64,000 nucleotides of DNA from an uncultured Pelagibacteraceae bacterium (GTDB lineage: Bacteria > Pseudomonadota > Alphaproteobacteria > Pelagibacterales > Pelagibacteraceae): positions 1 through 64,000 of the forward strand of contig CACFXK010000003.1 in assembly GCA_902570125.1 (NCBI GenBank), given 5' to 3'. The notes beneath the pieces are model-generated. The model was not told the DNA's origin. It saw only the letters and a program-made list of their open reading frames with translations, and searched no databases. This document shows positions 40,278 to 49,934 of this stretch, piece by piece. The translations under genes and the position numbers were made by a program. The number at the start of each line of letters is the position of its first letter. Position 1 is the stretch's first letter.

Positions 40278-41090
40278 CTAATAATTATCAATTAATCTAA
40301 CATTGTCTATTTTATAAGCTACAAAAAGCCTATATTTATTTTTGAAATTATTAAGCTTTAAATTTTTTTCGTCTCTAAATTCTAGATAATCAATTTTAAT
40401 TTTGTATATTTTTTCTAATTGTTTTTTGTAATCAGGTAAATTTAAAGCTAACTTAGAAGCTTTTGATTTTGATCTATACTTAATTTTTTTCAAAAATGAT
40501 GCAATTTCTGAAGCTTTTTTAAAAGATCTCTTATTTAATAATTTGTTTCGAGTTGATAACGCAATTTTGTTATTTATTCTGACAGTTGGACATGAGTTAA
40601 TACGTACCTTAAATTTTTTTGATAGGAATTTTTTTATTAGATATAACTGCTGATAATCTTTTTCACCCATATATAAATCTTTTGATTTTATAATGGTCAG
40701 CAATCTATTCATAACATTTAGAACACCCTCAAAATGACCAACCCTAAATTTCGCACACAAAATCTTGTCTTTTTTTTTTAAATTAAATTTTTTAGCTTTA
40801 AATTTGTACATATCTTTAGCATTAGGTGTGAATAAATATTCTACATTTAATTTTTTTAATATAGCAATATCATTCTCAATATTTCTTGGATATTTCTTAA
40901 AATCATCTTTTTTATTGAATTGAGTAGGATTTACAAAAATACTTACAATAGTCATTCTTTTTTTATTTTGTGAGGCTTTTATTAAGGATTTGTGACCCTC
41001 ATGTATTCCACCCATAGTAGGTACAAATCCAATATTTTTATAGTTTTTAATCTCTTTATTTAAATCAAAAATGCTTGTAATTATTTTCAT
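40278..41090 (-). CDS. panC: Pantothenate synthetase
   Basis: This 270-residue cytoplasmic ligase joins pantoate and beta-alanine with ATP to make pantothenate, the CoA precursor. GFVPTMGGIHEGHKSLIKAS carries the HxGH nucleotide-binding motif (residues ~22-41), FVNPTQFNKKDDFKKYPR is the pantoate site, and KIALSTRN is the second adenylation motif. It is slightly shorter than the usual ~280. No panB is adjacent. It is divergent from galU across 34 nt. Confidence 0.95.
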   Translation of the reverse strand: MKIITSIFDLNKEIKNYKNIGFVPTMGGIHEGHKSLIKASQNKKRMTIVSIFVNPTQFNKKDDFKKYPRNIENDIAILKKLNVEYLFTPNAKDMYKFKAKKFNLKKKDKILCAKFRVGHFEGVLNVMNRLLTIIKSKDLYMGEKDYQQLYLIKKFLSKKFKVRINSCPTVRINNKIALSTRNKLLNKRSFKKASEIASFLKKIKYRSKSKASKLALNLPDYKKQLEKIYKIKIDYLEFRDEKNLKLNNFKNKYRLFVAYKIDNVRLIDNY

Positions 41091-41124
41091 TTTTTTAATA
41101 TATGTTTATAAATAAATTATCTTT

Positions 41125-41940
41125 ATGATTAAACAAGCCATTATTCCACTAGCTGGATTAGGAACAAGACTTTTGCCTTTGACTAGTGTCTTTGCTAAAG
41201 AGTTACTACCTATAAATGGCAAACCTGGAATTGAATATATTCTTGATGAGTGCATAGATGCTGGAATTACAGAAATAATTTTCATTATTTCCAAAAAAAA
41301 AGAAATGATAAAAAAATATTTTTATAATGATAATTTTTATAAATCATTAATTAAAAAGAAAAAGGATCCAAGAATAATAAAAGAATATAAAAAAATTTTA
41401 AAGTATAAAAAAAAAATCAAATTTGTTTATCAAAATAAACCCTTAGGAACTGGTGATGCTGTCTTTAAAACCAAAAAATTTATTAAAAATAAATATTTTT
41501 TAATGCTCCTTCCAGATGACTTAATTATAAAAAAGAATTGCTCAAAAGATATGATCAAAATACATAAAAAATATAAAGCCTCTGTAATGGCCAGTATGAC
41601 TGTTAGCAAAAATAACGTAAATCGTTGGGGAATATATTCTTCATCCAAAAAAATTAATAATCAGAATTTTATAATTTCAGATGTTATAGAAAAGCCAAGT
41701 ACTAAAGAAGCCCCATCTAACAACGCTGTAATTGGAAGGTATATACTGAACAAGGGTATATTTAAAATTCTTAAAAATCAAAAAAAAGGCAAAGGTGGTG
41801 AGATTCATATCACTGACTCAATTAAAACAATGATTGATAATAAATCATTATTCATTGGTCATAAATTTTCAGGAAAATATTTAGATTGTGGTTCTATGAC
41901 TGGTTATATCAATTCAACGTTAGAAATTGCAAAATTATGA
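41125..41940 (+). CDS. galU: UTP-glucose-1-phosphate uridylyltransferase
   Basis: This 271-residue enzyme makes UDP-glucose from UTP and glucose 1-phosphate. The nucleotidyl-transferase motif GLGTRLLPLTSVFAKELLPI (residues ~10-29) and the sugar-binding NKPLGTGDAV and VIEKPS segments identify it. It overlaps the next gene, UDP-glucose dehydrogenase, by 4 nt (ATGA), so product and user of UDP-glucose are made together. Confidence 0.96.
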   Translation: MIKQAIIPLAGLGTRLLPLTSVFAKELLPINGKPGIEYILDECIDAGITEIIFIISKKKEMIKKYFYNDNFYKSLIKKKKDPRIIKEYKKILKYKKKIKFVYQNKPLGTGDAVFKTKKFIKNKYFLMLLPDDLIIKKNCSKDMIKIHKKYKASVMASMTVSKNNVNRWGIYSSSKKINNQNFIISDVIEKPSTKEAPSNNAVIGRYILNKGIFKILKNQKKGKGGEIHITDSIKTMIDNKSLFIGHKFSGKYLDCGSMTGYINSTLEIAKL

Positions 41941-43232
41941 AAATTTGTATGATTGGATCAGGTTATGTAGGGTTAGTCAGTGGTGCATGTTTTGCTGAAC
42001 TCGGCAACAATGTCACTTGTGTAGACAGCAACTTAAATAAAATAACTAATCTAAAGAAGGGAATAATTCCAATTTACGAGCCAGGGTTAGAAGAATTAAT
42101 TTTAAGAAATTTAAAGCAAAAAAGGCTTCAATTTTCGTCAAATATATCAGAGTCTATTAAAAAAGGAGATCTTATATTTATATGTGTTGGAACTCCCACT
42201 AAAACTAAATCTAACGAAGCGGATCTAAAATATGTATTTCAAGTTGTAAAAGATATAAAAAGGAATCTAAACAAATATAAAATAATCGTTACTAAATCTA
42301 CAGTGCCAGTTACTACTGGTGACAGAATTGAAAAATTATTAACAACTAATAAAAATAAAAAATTATTCGATGTTGCTTCTAACCCTGAATTTCTAAGGGA
42401 AGGTGAGGCTATCAGAGATTTCATGTTTCCTGATCGAGTTGTAGTTGGTACAAATAGCAAAAAGGCTAATAATATTTTAAAAAATTTATATTCTCCAATT
42501 ATTAAAAAGAAGGGTATATATTTCAACACATCAAGACGTGCAGCCGAAGTTATAAAATATGCATCCAATGCATTTCTAGCAACAAAAATTACATTTATAA
42601 ATGAAATTGCAAATTTATGCGAAAAACTTAATGTTGACGTTACCGATGTTTCGTTAGGTATTGGAACTGATGAAAGAATAGGAGCAAGATTTTTAAGAGC
42701 AGGACCAGGTTATGGTGGTTCTTGTTTTCCAAAAGATACACGTGCTTTAATTTCTACTTCAAGAAAATTTAAAACAAATCTTTCTATAGTTAAATCAACA
42801 ATTAACTCTAATGAAAATAGGCACAAATATTTATTATCTAAAATTAGAGAAATATTGAATAATAATCTAAAAAGTAAGAAAATTACTTTTTTAGGCGTTA
42901 CTTTTAAGGCTGGTACTGATGATATGAGAGACTCAGCATCTTTAAAATTAATTCCGTATTTGATCAAAAAAGGATCCAAAGTTTCATATTATGAACCTAC
43001 TGGAATCAAAAATGATTTTGATAAAAAAAAAGTAGCCTATTTTAATAATATTAAAGATGCATGTAAAAATAGTGAACTTCTGATTATACATACAGAATGG
43101 AATGAGTTTAAGCAGTTAAACTTTAAAAAGTTGAATAATAAAAAGAAATTTAAGATTTATGATTTAAGAAATTTATATTCACCCTCAAAAATGAAAAGTA
43201 AAAATATCAAATATTATAGTATAGGTAGATAA
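41937..43232 (+). CDS. ugd: UDP-glucose 6-dehydrogenase
   Basis: This 431-residue enzyme oxidises UDP-glucose to UDP-glucuronate with two NAD+. The N-terminal Rossmann motif GSGYVGLVSGACFAELG begins at residue ~6, the PEFLREG and AFLATKITFINEIANLC central domain follows, and the catalytic Cys lies in GPGYGGSCFPKDT (~residue 262). The ATG overlapping the galU stop is chosen; a longer frame begins inside galU and lacks homology. UDP-glucuronate feeds uronic-acid-containing surface glycans or glycolipids. It converges on the RidA gene with 3 nt between stops. Confidence 0.96.
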   Translation: MKICMIGSGYVGLVSGACFAELGNNVTCVDSNLNKITNLKKGIIPIYEPGLEELILRNLKQKRLQFSSNISESIKKGDLIFICVGTPTKTKSNEADLKYVFQVVKDIKRNLNKYKIIVTKSTVPVTTGDRIEKLLTTNKNKKLFDVASNPEFLREGEAIRDFMFPDRVVVGTNSKKANNILKNLYSPIIKKKGIYFNTSRRAAEVIKYASNAFLATKITFINEIANLCEKLNVDVTDVSLGIGTDERIGARFLRAGPGYGGSCFPKDTRALISTSRKFKTNLSIVKSTINSNENRHKYLLSKIREILNNNLKSKKITFLGVTFKAGTDDMRDSASLKLIPYLIKKGSKVSYYEPTGIKNDFDKKKVAYFNNIKDACKNSELLIIHTEWNEFKQLNFKKLNNKKKFKIYDLRNLYSPSKMKSKNIKYYSIGR

Positions 43233-43235
43233 CTA

Positions 43236-43694
43236 TTAAATCTCGAATATTGCGTCAACTTCAACCGCTACACCTAAAGGCAAACTATTAGTACTTACAG
43301 CAGCACGTGTATGTGTACCCTTATCCCCAAAGAGATCTTTAATTAAATCTGATGCACCATTTATTACTTTTGGTTGTTCAATAAAGTCATCTGTAGAATT
43401 AACAAAACCTGTTAATTTAACGCATGATTTAATTTTTGATAAATCATCTGAACAGGCCTTTTTAGCCTGAGCAATTATATTTAAAGCACATCTTTGTGCA
43501 GCTTTGTAAGCCTCCTCTGTATTAAAGTCTTTTCCAACTTTCCCTCGAATTAATTGTCCATCTGCATCGATTGATATTTGTCCTGAAATATAAAGTAAAT
43601 TGCCAGAAATTTTTGTGGCAACATATGAACCAACTGGATCAGTTGCTTTAGGTAAAACTAAACCCATTTCTTTTAACTTTGTATCAATAGACAT
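43236..43694 (-). CDS. RidA/YjgF family protein
   Basis: This 152-residue protein is of the long RidA subgroup (about 150 residues, against ~128 for classical RidA). It has the fold and the conserved LLYISGQISIDADG and HTRAAVSTNSLPLGVAVEVD segments; the Arg before AAV aligns with the Arg that binds 2-aminoacrylate-type carboxylates in RidA. True RidA removes reactive enamines/imines; function of this subgroup is less certain. It overlaps topA by one base and should be co-transcribed with it. Confidence 0.9.
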   Translation of the reverse strand: MSIDTKLKEMGLVLPKATDPVGSYVATKISGNLLYISGQISIDADGQLIRGKVGKDFNTEEAYKAAQRCALNIIAQAKKACSDDLSKIKSCVKLTGFVNSTDDFIEQPKVINGASDLIKDLFGDKGTHTRAAVSTNSLPLGVAVEVDAIFEI

Positions 43695-46255
43695 TATTTA
43701 CCTTTCTTTTTCTTTTTATTCTTATCGTACTCTTTTCTTTTCTCAATTAAAATAAGAGCTTCTTCCATTGTTAATTCAATTGGGTCTTTTTCCTCAGGTA
43801 TAGTAGCGTTTAATGATTTGTATTTAATATAAGGCCCATATTGACCTTTCATTATTCTTACTGGTTTTTTATCCTCTGGATGTTCACCCAGATCTTTAAT
43901 CAAAGATGATGAAATTCTTCCAGGTTTTGCCTCAGCTATTAGAGTTACGGCTCTATTAAGACCAATGCTAAATATTTCTTCAACATTTTCTAAACGTGCA
44001 GATTTATTTTCACACTTTAAATAAGGCCCAAAACGACCAACATTTACAGTAATATCTTTATCATTTTCTGGATTTTTACCTAAACTAATTGGAAGTGAAC
44101 ATAAATACTTAGCTCTATCTAAATCAATACTTTTAATATCAATTCCCTTGGGGATAGATACATTTTTCATATTATTATCTTCTTTTTTTATTTTTTTCTT
44201 TTTCTTTTTTTCTTCTTCAACATCATCAATTTCTTTTTCATATTGTAGATAGGGACCAAATCTTCCATTTTTTAAATATATGTCTTTACCTATATCATTT
44301 TGACCAATTAATTTTGGTTCTGCTAAAGTTAATTGTTGAGCTGCTTTTGACTTTGAAAGAGGTCGAGTAAATTTACAATCTGGATAATTTGAACATCCAA
44401 TAAAAGCACCACCACGAAAACTATTTTTTAAACTTAATTGACCACTATCACATAATTTGCATTTTCTGTTAATTTTTCCATCTTTATCGACTTCAAATAT
44501 TAATGAGCCTAAACTCTCATTAAGCATATCTAAGACTTCTCTAGTACGTTTCTCTTTAACTTCTGATACATTCAAGTTAAAATCTCTCCAAAATTCCTCC
44601 AAGACTTTAATCCAATTTTCTTTGCCAGCCGTAATATCGTCTAATTGATCTTCCAATTTTGCAGTAAAATCATAATCAACATATTTTGAAAATAATTTTT
44701 CAAGAAAAGCAGAAAGTAACTTACCTCTATCAGTTGGAAAAAATCTTTTGTTTTCTATATCCGCATAACCTCTATTTGAGATTACTGATATGATACTAGC
44801 ATATGTTGAAGGTCGTCCAATTCCTAATTCTTCTAACTTTTTAACTAGACTTGCTTCTGAATATCTTGGTGGTGGCTGAGTGAAATGTTGTTCATCCGTA
44901 AAGTCATTAAACTTTACTTCACCTTTACCAACTTCTGGTAATATATTTTCATCATCTTTATTTTCATCTAATCTTGAAACCTTTAAAAAACCGTCAAATT
45001 TTAAAGTTGAACCACTAGCTTTACATATATTTTTATTATCTTCTGATGTTATTGTTATAGTTTTTCTATCAAATTTTGCTGATTCCATTTGTGAGGATAA
45101 TGATCTTGACCATATTAAGTTGTAAAGTTTGTATTGATCTGTGCTTAGGTATTTTTTCATATCTTCAGGGACTCTACCAATTTCTGTTGGTCTGATAGCT
45201 TCATGAGCTTCTTGCGCATTTTTGGCCTTTTTGCCTGAATAATTTAAAGGGGCTGGTGGCAAATATGTTTCACCATAATTTTGAGTAATGAAATCTCTAA
45301 AAGTAGCTACAGCATCTTTTGATATATTAGTTCCATCTGTACGCATATACGTAATTAATCCAACAGTTTCTCCATCAATATCAATACCTTGATATAGTCT
45401 TTGAGCAATTTGCATTGTTCTAGAGGCTCCAAAACCCAGTTTACTTGATGAAGTTTGCTGTAATGTAGAAGTGGTAAAAGGACCAGATGGGTTTCGTGAA
45501 TAAATTTTAGATATTATATCTGTAATATTATATTTTTTATTTTTAATTAAATCTAAAGCATTATTGATATCTTCTTTATTTCTAAATGAGAATTTTTCAA
45601 TTTTTTTATCATCTAGTTGAGTAATAGATGTATTTATATTCAGATTTTCCTTTGTTAAGAAATTTAAGTTAAGTGTCCAAAACTCATCTGGTTTAAAAAC
45701 TTCAATTTCATGTTCTCTTTCTGTTAATAATCTAAGAGCAACAGACTGAACTCTTCCGGCTGACTTAGATCCTGGTAATTTTGTCCACAAAATCGGTGAT
45801 ATATTAAAACCTACTAAATAGTCTAGCGCTCTTCTTGCCATATAGGCATCAACAAGTTCATTTTCAATATTCCTTGGATTGTCTATACCGTTTGTTACAG
45901 CTGTTTTTGTTATTTCATTAAAAACCACACGTTCTACTTTTTTATCTTTAAGAAGTTTTTTTTCATTTAAAAACTCTTTTACATGCCAAGCTATTGCCTC
46001 ACCTTCTCGATCAGGGTCAGTAGCAAGGATAATTTTTTCTGAGTTTCTAGCAGTATCTGTGATTTCTTTTAAATATTTTTTTGAGAAACTGTCTATTTCC
46101 CAGATCATTTTAAAAGAATTTTCTGGATCAACTGAACCATTTTTTGAAGGTAGGTCTCTAATATGACCATAACTTGCCAAAACCGTGTAATCTGAACCTA
46201 GATATTTATTTATAGTTTTAGCTTTTGCGGGACTTTCAACAATTACAAGATTCAT
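43694..46255 (-). CDS. topA: DNA topoisomerase I
   Basis: This 853-residue type IA enzyme relaxes negative supercoils. The Toprim domain begins MNLVIVESPAKAKTINKYLG, with DPDREGEAIAWH as the Mg-binding motif. The catalytic Tyr is in GLITYMRTDGTNIS (~residue 302). One zinc ribbon (CKLCDSGQ...CSNYPDC, ~600-630) is followed by three C-terminal repeats with GPYLQYE, GPYLKCE and GPYIKYK and a Lys-rich tail. It is flanked by RidA and plsY on the same strand. Confidence 0.98.
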   Translation of the reverse strand: MNLVIVESPAKAKTINKYLGSDYTVLASYGHIRDLPSKNGSVDPENSFKMIWEIDSFSKKYLKEITDTARNSEKIILATDPDREGEAIAWHVKEFLNEKKLLKDKKVERVVFNEITKTAVTNGIDNPRNIENELVDAYMARRALDYLVGFNISPILWTKLPGSKSAGRVQSVALRLLTEREHEIEVFKPDEFWTLNLNFLTKENLNINTSITQLDDKKIEKFSFRNKEDINNALDLIKNKKYNITDIISKIYSRNPSGPFTTSTLQQTSSSKLGFGASRTMQIAQRLYQGIDIDGETVGLITYMRTDGTNISKDAVATFRDFITQNYGETYLPPAPLNYSGKKAKNAQEAHEAIRPTEIGRVPEDMKKYLSTDQYKLYNLIWSRSLSSQMESAKFDRKTITITSEDNKNICKASGSTLKFDGFLKVSRLDENKDDENILPEVGKGEVKFNDFTDEQHFTQPPPRYSEASLVKKLEELGIGRPSTYASIISVISNRGYADIENKRFFPTDRGKLLSAFLEKLFSKYVDYDFTAKLEDQLDDITAGKENWIKVLEEFWRDFNLNVSEVKEKRTREVLDMLNESLGSLIFEVDKDGKINRKCKLCDSGQLSLKNSFRGGAFIGCSNYPDCKFTRPLSKSKAAQQLTLAEPKLIGQNDIGKDIYLKNGRFGPYLQYEKEIDDVEEEKKKKKKIKKEDNNMKNVSIPKGIDIKSIDLDRAKYLCSLPISLGKNPENDKDITVNVGRFGPYLKCENKSARLENVEEIFSIGLNRAVTLIAEAKPGRISSSLIKDLGEHPEDKKPVRIMKGQYGPYIKYKSLNATIPEEKDPIELTMEEALILIEKRKEYDKNKKKKKGK

Positions 46256-46292
46256 TATTAGTCAAACTACTTATAACTATTAATCTGTCAAA

Positions 46293-46868
46293 TTAATAAA
46301 TTTTACTCTTGGTTTCTTCTTTATTTATTAATCTTTTTATATTTTCTCTATGTGTATAAAAAATTAAAACAAACATAATGATGAAAAAAATTATGTTATT
46401 TTGATTAACGATTAGTAGATAGATTGGAATTGAAATTGAAGCAAATAATGATGATAGAGATGAATATCTTGATATTAAAAAAGTTAAAATCCAAATAGTT
46501 CCAAAAACTAGTGCATAATAAATATTTATAGAAATCAAAATCCCAACAAAAGTTGCTACACCTTTGCCACCTTTAAATTTTAGCCAAATTGGGAATAAAT
46601 GTCCTAAAAATGCACAAAGTGCTGATATATATACTAGATCAGGATAATTGAACTTTATATAGATAACAGGCACAACAGCTTTTGCTATATCTAAAACAAG
46701 TGTTAAATATCCCAATGACTTATTGCCAGTTCTCAAAACATTTGTGGCACCAATATTTCCTGATCCTACATTTCTAATATCCGTTTTAAGTAAAATTTTT
46801 GTGAATAGATATCCAAAAGGTATAGAGCCAAATAGATAAGATACCAAAGCTGTTATTATATAATCCAT
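46293..46868 (-). CDS. plsY: Acyl-phosphate:glycerol-3-phosphate acyltransferase
   Basis: This 191-residue inner-membrane enzyme starts phospholipid synthesis by moving the acyl group of acyl-phosphate to glycerol 3-phosphate. The three conserved loops are visible: SYLFGSIPFGYLF, NVGSGNIGATNVLRTGNK and FPIWLKFKGGKGVATFVG. Five membrane segments are expected. It overlaps the dihydroorotase-like gene by one base. Confidence 0.96.
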   Translation of the reverse strand: MDYIITALVSYLFGSIPFGYLFTKILLKTDIRNVGSGNIGATNVLRTGNKSLGYLTLVLDIAKAVVPVIYIKFNYPDLVYISALCAFLGHLFPIWLKFKGGKGVATFVGILISINIYYALVFGTIWILTFLISRYSSLSSLFASISIPIYLLIVNQNNIIFFIIMFVLIFYTHRENIKRLINKEETKSKIY

Positions 46869-48157
46869 TATTCAGATTTAAATAATTCTTCGCCACTAAC
46901 AAATGTACTTATTACTTTGCCTTGAAGTTTTTTGTCTTCAATAGGGGTATTTTTTGATTTTGATATCAATTTCTCTTTTTTAACAACCCAAGGTTTATTT
47001 ATATCTACAATACAAAAATCGGCATCATTTCCTGTTGATAAGCTACCTTTATTTATTTTAAGTATTTCTGCTGGTTTTGATGTTAAAGCTTTTATTATAG
47101 TTTCTAACTCAACCGATCCATTATGATATAATTCTAAACTTAAGGGCAATAAAGTTTCTATTCCAGATGCGCCAGTTTCAGCTTGAGCAAAAGTTAATCT
47201 TTTATTTTCTTCATCTTCGGGTTTATGATCAGAAACAATAACATCAATTGTTTCATCATTTAAACCCTGAACTAAAGCGTTTCTATCAGTTTCAGTTCTT
47301 AAAGGAGGTGATAATTTTAAAAAAGTTTTGAAATCTCCAATATCATTTTCATTTAATGATAAATTGTTTATTGAAACACCACAACTGAAGTTTACTTTAT
47401 TTTTTCTTTCTCTGATTATATCTACAGATTTTGCAGATGAAATCTGAGAAATATGATACCTACAACTATTATATTCTAACAATGTTAAGTCTCTTTCTAT
47501 AATTAACAATTCAGCGCTTATAGGAATTCCTTGTAGACCGAGTTTTGTTGCTATTATGCCATCATTAATCATTCCATCTTTTGATAATTCTGCATCTTCT
47601 GCATGTTGTATAATTAAGGATTTTAAATCTGATGCTGAATTCATAATCCTTTTCATAATTCTAGGATTTTGAATTGTTTTTACTCCATCTGTGAAACCAA
47701 TTATTCCTTTATTCTGTAATAAACCAAATTCAGTCATATTTTCTCCCTCTGCTTTTACTGTTAATGCAGCTGTTGGATAAATATTAATTTTTGATTTATC
47801 TCTTCCTCTTCTTTTAAGAAAATCAACTATAGAAACATTATCAATTACAGGGTTTGTATTAGGCATTGTAACAACTGATGTTACACCACCTGATAAAGCA
47901 GCTTCACTAAGGGTTCTAAAATTCTCTTTATATTCATATCCTGGTTCACCAACAAAAACTCGCATATCTACAATGCCTGGAAATATATATTTTCCATTTA
48001 AATCTATTACTTTTTCTCTAGATGGAATGTTATTTGAATTTACTTTTTTTCCAACAGCTTCGATTTTTCCATTTTCTCCAATTATTATTCCTCCAATTTC
48101 ATTTAAGGAATTATGAGGGTCAATTATATTTGCATTTATAAAGTATTTTTTTTTCAT
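46868..48157 (-). CDS. pyrC: Dihydroorotase-like protein PyrC' (probably non-catalytic partner of PyrB)
   Basis: This 429-residue amidohydrolase-family protein has the class I dihydroorotase layout. However, the metal motif after FPGIVD reads MRVFVGEPG instead of the usual HVHLREPG, so both His ligands of the HxH pair and the substrate-binding Arg are replaced. Other blocks remain ([29 protein letters not shown]). I recall the same 'DMRVF' form from other alphaproteobacterial pyrB partners, and catalytically dead PyrC' proteins that support aspartate transcarbamoylase are known in Pseudomonas. It overlaps pyrB by 4 nt. An active dihydroorotase must then be encoded outside this window. Confidence 0.9.
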   Translation of the reverse strand: MKKKYFINANIIDPHNSLNEIGGIIIGENGKIEAVGKKVNSNNIPSREKVIDLNGKYIFPGIVDMRVFVGEPGYEYKENFRTLSEAALSGGVTSVVTMPNTNPVIDNVSIVDFLKRRGRDKSKINIYPTAALTVKAEGENMTEFGLLQNKGIIGFTDGVKTIQNPRIMKRIMNSASDLKSLIIQHAEDAELSKDGMINDGIIATKLGLQGIPISAELLIIERDLTLLEYNSCRYHISQISSAKSVDIIRERKNKVNFSCGVSINNLSLNENDIGDFKTFLKLSPPLRTETDRNALVQGLNDETIDVIVSDHKPEDEENKRLTFAQAETGASGIETLLPLSLELYHNGSVELETIIKALTSKPAEILKINKGSLSTGNDADFCIVDINKPWVVKKEKLISKSKNTPIEDKKLQGKVISTFVSGEELFKSE

Positions 48158-49098
48158 TTATTCACAAAAACCTTTAAGCAGGCCATCCTTACTGCTACGC
48201 CTAATTCAACTTGTTCTTTTATTACACTTTTGTTTATATCGTCCGCTAAGTTTGTATCAATTTCAATTCCTCTATTCATTGGTCCTGGATGCATTATTAA
48301 AGCATCCTCTTTAGCATATTGAATTTTATCAGGTGTTAAGCCATAATATTCATAGTATTCTCTGTTGGATGATAGAAACGAACTTGTCATTCTTTCATTC
48401 TGTAATCTTAACATCATTACTATGTCGCAATCTTTAACTCCTTTTTTCATATCAGAAAAAATATTTACACCAAATTTTTCAATTTCATTTGGCATCAAAT
48501 TTGTAGGGGCCACGATATTCACTTCTGCACCTAACATGTTTAGAAGATAAATATTTGATCTTGCTACTCTTGAATGTAGTATATCTCCACATATCGCAAT
48601 TTTAAGACCTTCTATTTTTTTTCTTCTATTTATAATTGTTAAAGCATCCAATAATGCTTGTGTTGGATGTTCTCTTCTACCATCACCTGCATTTAGTACT
48701 GCACAATTAACTTTTTGAGATAGGAGGTTACAAGCACCTGAGTCTTGATGTCTTATTACAATAATATCCGGGTGCATTGCATTTAAAGTCATGGCTGTAT
48801 CAATTAACGTTTCTCCTTTTTTGATTGCAGAATTTGTAATATTCATTGACATTACATCTGCACCTAATCTTTTTCCTGCTAATTCGAATGAGCTCTGTGT
48901 CCTTGTTGATGGTTCAAAAAATAAGTTTATTTGAGTTTTCCCTTTTAAAATATCTATTTTTTTATTTTTACTTTTATTCAATTCTATGAATTTAGAGGCT
49001 TCATTTAGAATAGTGGTAACATCACTAACGGATAAATCCTGGATACCTAATAAATGTTTTTGAGATATTTTAATAGCTTTTTTTGATTTAGTTGCCAT
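48154..49098 (-). CDS. pyrB: Aspartate carbamoyltransferase catalytic subunit
   Basis: This 314-residue enzyme joins carbamoyl phosphate and aspartate in the second step of pyrimidine synthesis. The carbamoyl-phosphate site [20 protein letters not shown], the [12 protein letters not shown] block and the C-terminal [13 protein letters not shown] are intact. No pyrI regulatory gene is present. The adjacent overlapping PyrC' gene suggests a PyrB-PyrC' complex of the Pseudomonas type. Confidence 0.97.
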   Translation of the reverse strand: MATKSKKAIKISQKHLLGIQDLSVSDVTTILNEASKFIELNKSKNKKIDILKGKTQINLFFEPSTRTQSSFELAGKRLGADVMSMNITNSAIKKGETLIDTAMTLNAMHPDIIVIRHQDSGACNLLSQKVNCAVLNAGDGRREHPTQALLDALTIINRRKKIEGLKIAICGDILHSRVARSNIYLLNMLGAEVNIVAPTNLMPNEIEKFGVNIFSDMKKGVKDCDIVMMLRLQNERMTSSFLSSNREYYEYYGLTPDKIQYAKEDALIMHPGPMNRGIEIDTNLADDINKSVIKEQVELGVAVRMACLKVFVNK

Positions 49099-49140
49099 TA
49101 AAACTAACTCTATAACTATATAGTATTAACTATGCAACCA

Positions 49141-49596
49141 TTAATTTTGAATAAAGTCTAAAGCTCCTTGTAAAATAAAAGCTGCTGCAAACTTATCAAT
49201 ATCTTTCTCTCTTTTACTTACATTTATATCTAATTCACTTGATAAATTGAAAGCACCAACAGTAGATAATCTCTCATCCCACAAAGACACAGGAATATCA
49301 ATTTTATCTGAAATATTGATTGCTATATCTTTAGCTGATTGCGAAGATTTTCCGTAGGTACCATCCATATTTATTGGATTACCTATAATAATTCCTTTGA
49401 TGTCATATTCTGTAATAATACTTTCTAGCTCATCAATTAATTTAACTTGTTTAGATTTATCTAAGGTTTGAAGGGGAGTGGCAATTTTTTGATTATAATC
49501 ACTTATTGCAATCCCAATCCTTTTTGTGCCTAAATCTATACCTAATAATCTTGAACCACTTGATAATTTGTTTTTGAATTCATTAATTGTGATCAT
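49141..49596 (-). CDS. ruvX: Putative pre-16S rRNA nuclease / Holliday-junction resolvase-like YqgF
   Basis: This 151-residue RNase H-fold protein has the motifs LGIDLGTKRIGIAISD (residues ~18-33), GNPINMDGT and LWDERLST with the acidic active-site residues. YqgF processes the 5' end of 16S rRNA in E. coli; the resolvase role is by older annotation. It lies 42 nt upstream of pyrB on the same strand and is divergent from gatC. Confidence 0.95.
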   Translation of the reverse strand: MITINEFKNKLSSGSRLLGIDLGTKRIGIAISDYNQKIATPLQTLDKSKQVKLIDELESIITEYDIKGIIIGNPINMDGTYGKSSQSAKDIAINISDKIDIPVSLWDERLSTVGAFNLSSELDINVSKREKDIDKFAAAFILQGALDFIQN

Positions 49597-49646
49597 ATTG
49601 TATATTTTTAACTTAAGTGGTACTTTGCGACATTATTTTTTACCAT

Positions 49647-49934
49647 ATGACAATAGATCTTAAAACTGTAAAACACATATCAAAATTAGCAAGGATCTCG
49701 CTTGAGGATAAAAAAGCTGAAAAATTGGCAGATGATATGAATTCTATTTTTGAATTTATTGAAAAATTAAACGAGCTAAAAACTGAGAATATTGAACCAT
49801 TAACCTCTATAGCTGAAACTACTTTAAGATTCAGAGAAGATAAAATAACTAGCAATAATATAAGAGAAAAAATTCTTAAAAATTCTCCTGAAAAAAATGA
49901 TGATTTTTTTATTGTGCCGAAAGTAGTTGAGTAA
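49647..49934 (+). CDS. gatC: Asp/Glu-tRNA amidotransferase subunit C
   Basis: This 95-residue subunit stabilises the GatA-GatB complex. The start [20 protein letters not shown] and the Asn-type linker segment [16 protein letters not shown] are family-like. The ATG at 49647 is chosen because upstream codons in the same frame lie in the divergent promoter region and lack similarity. It overlaps gatA by one base. Confidence 0.95.
   Translation: MTIDLKTVKHISKLARISLEDKKAEKLADDMNSIFEFIEKLNELKTENIEPLTSIAETTLRFREDKITSNNIREKILKNSPEKNDDFFIVPKVVE

Noticed and set aside
41886-41936. Longer start for UDP-glucose dehydrogenase
   Set aside because: It lies within galU and adds 17 residues before the Rossmann fold that homologues lack.
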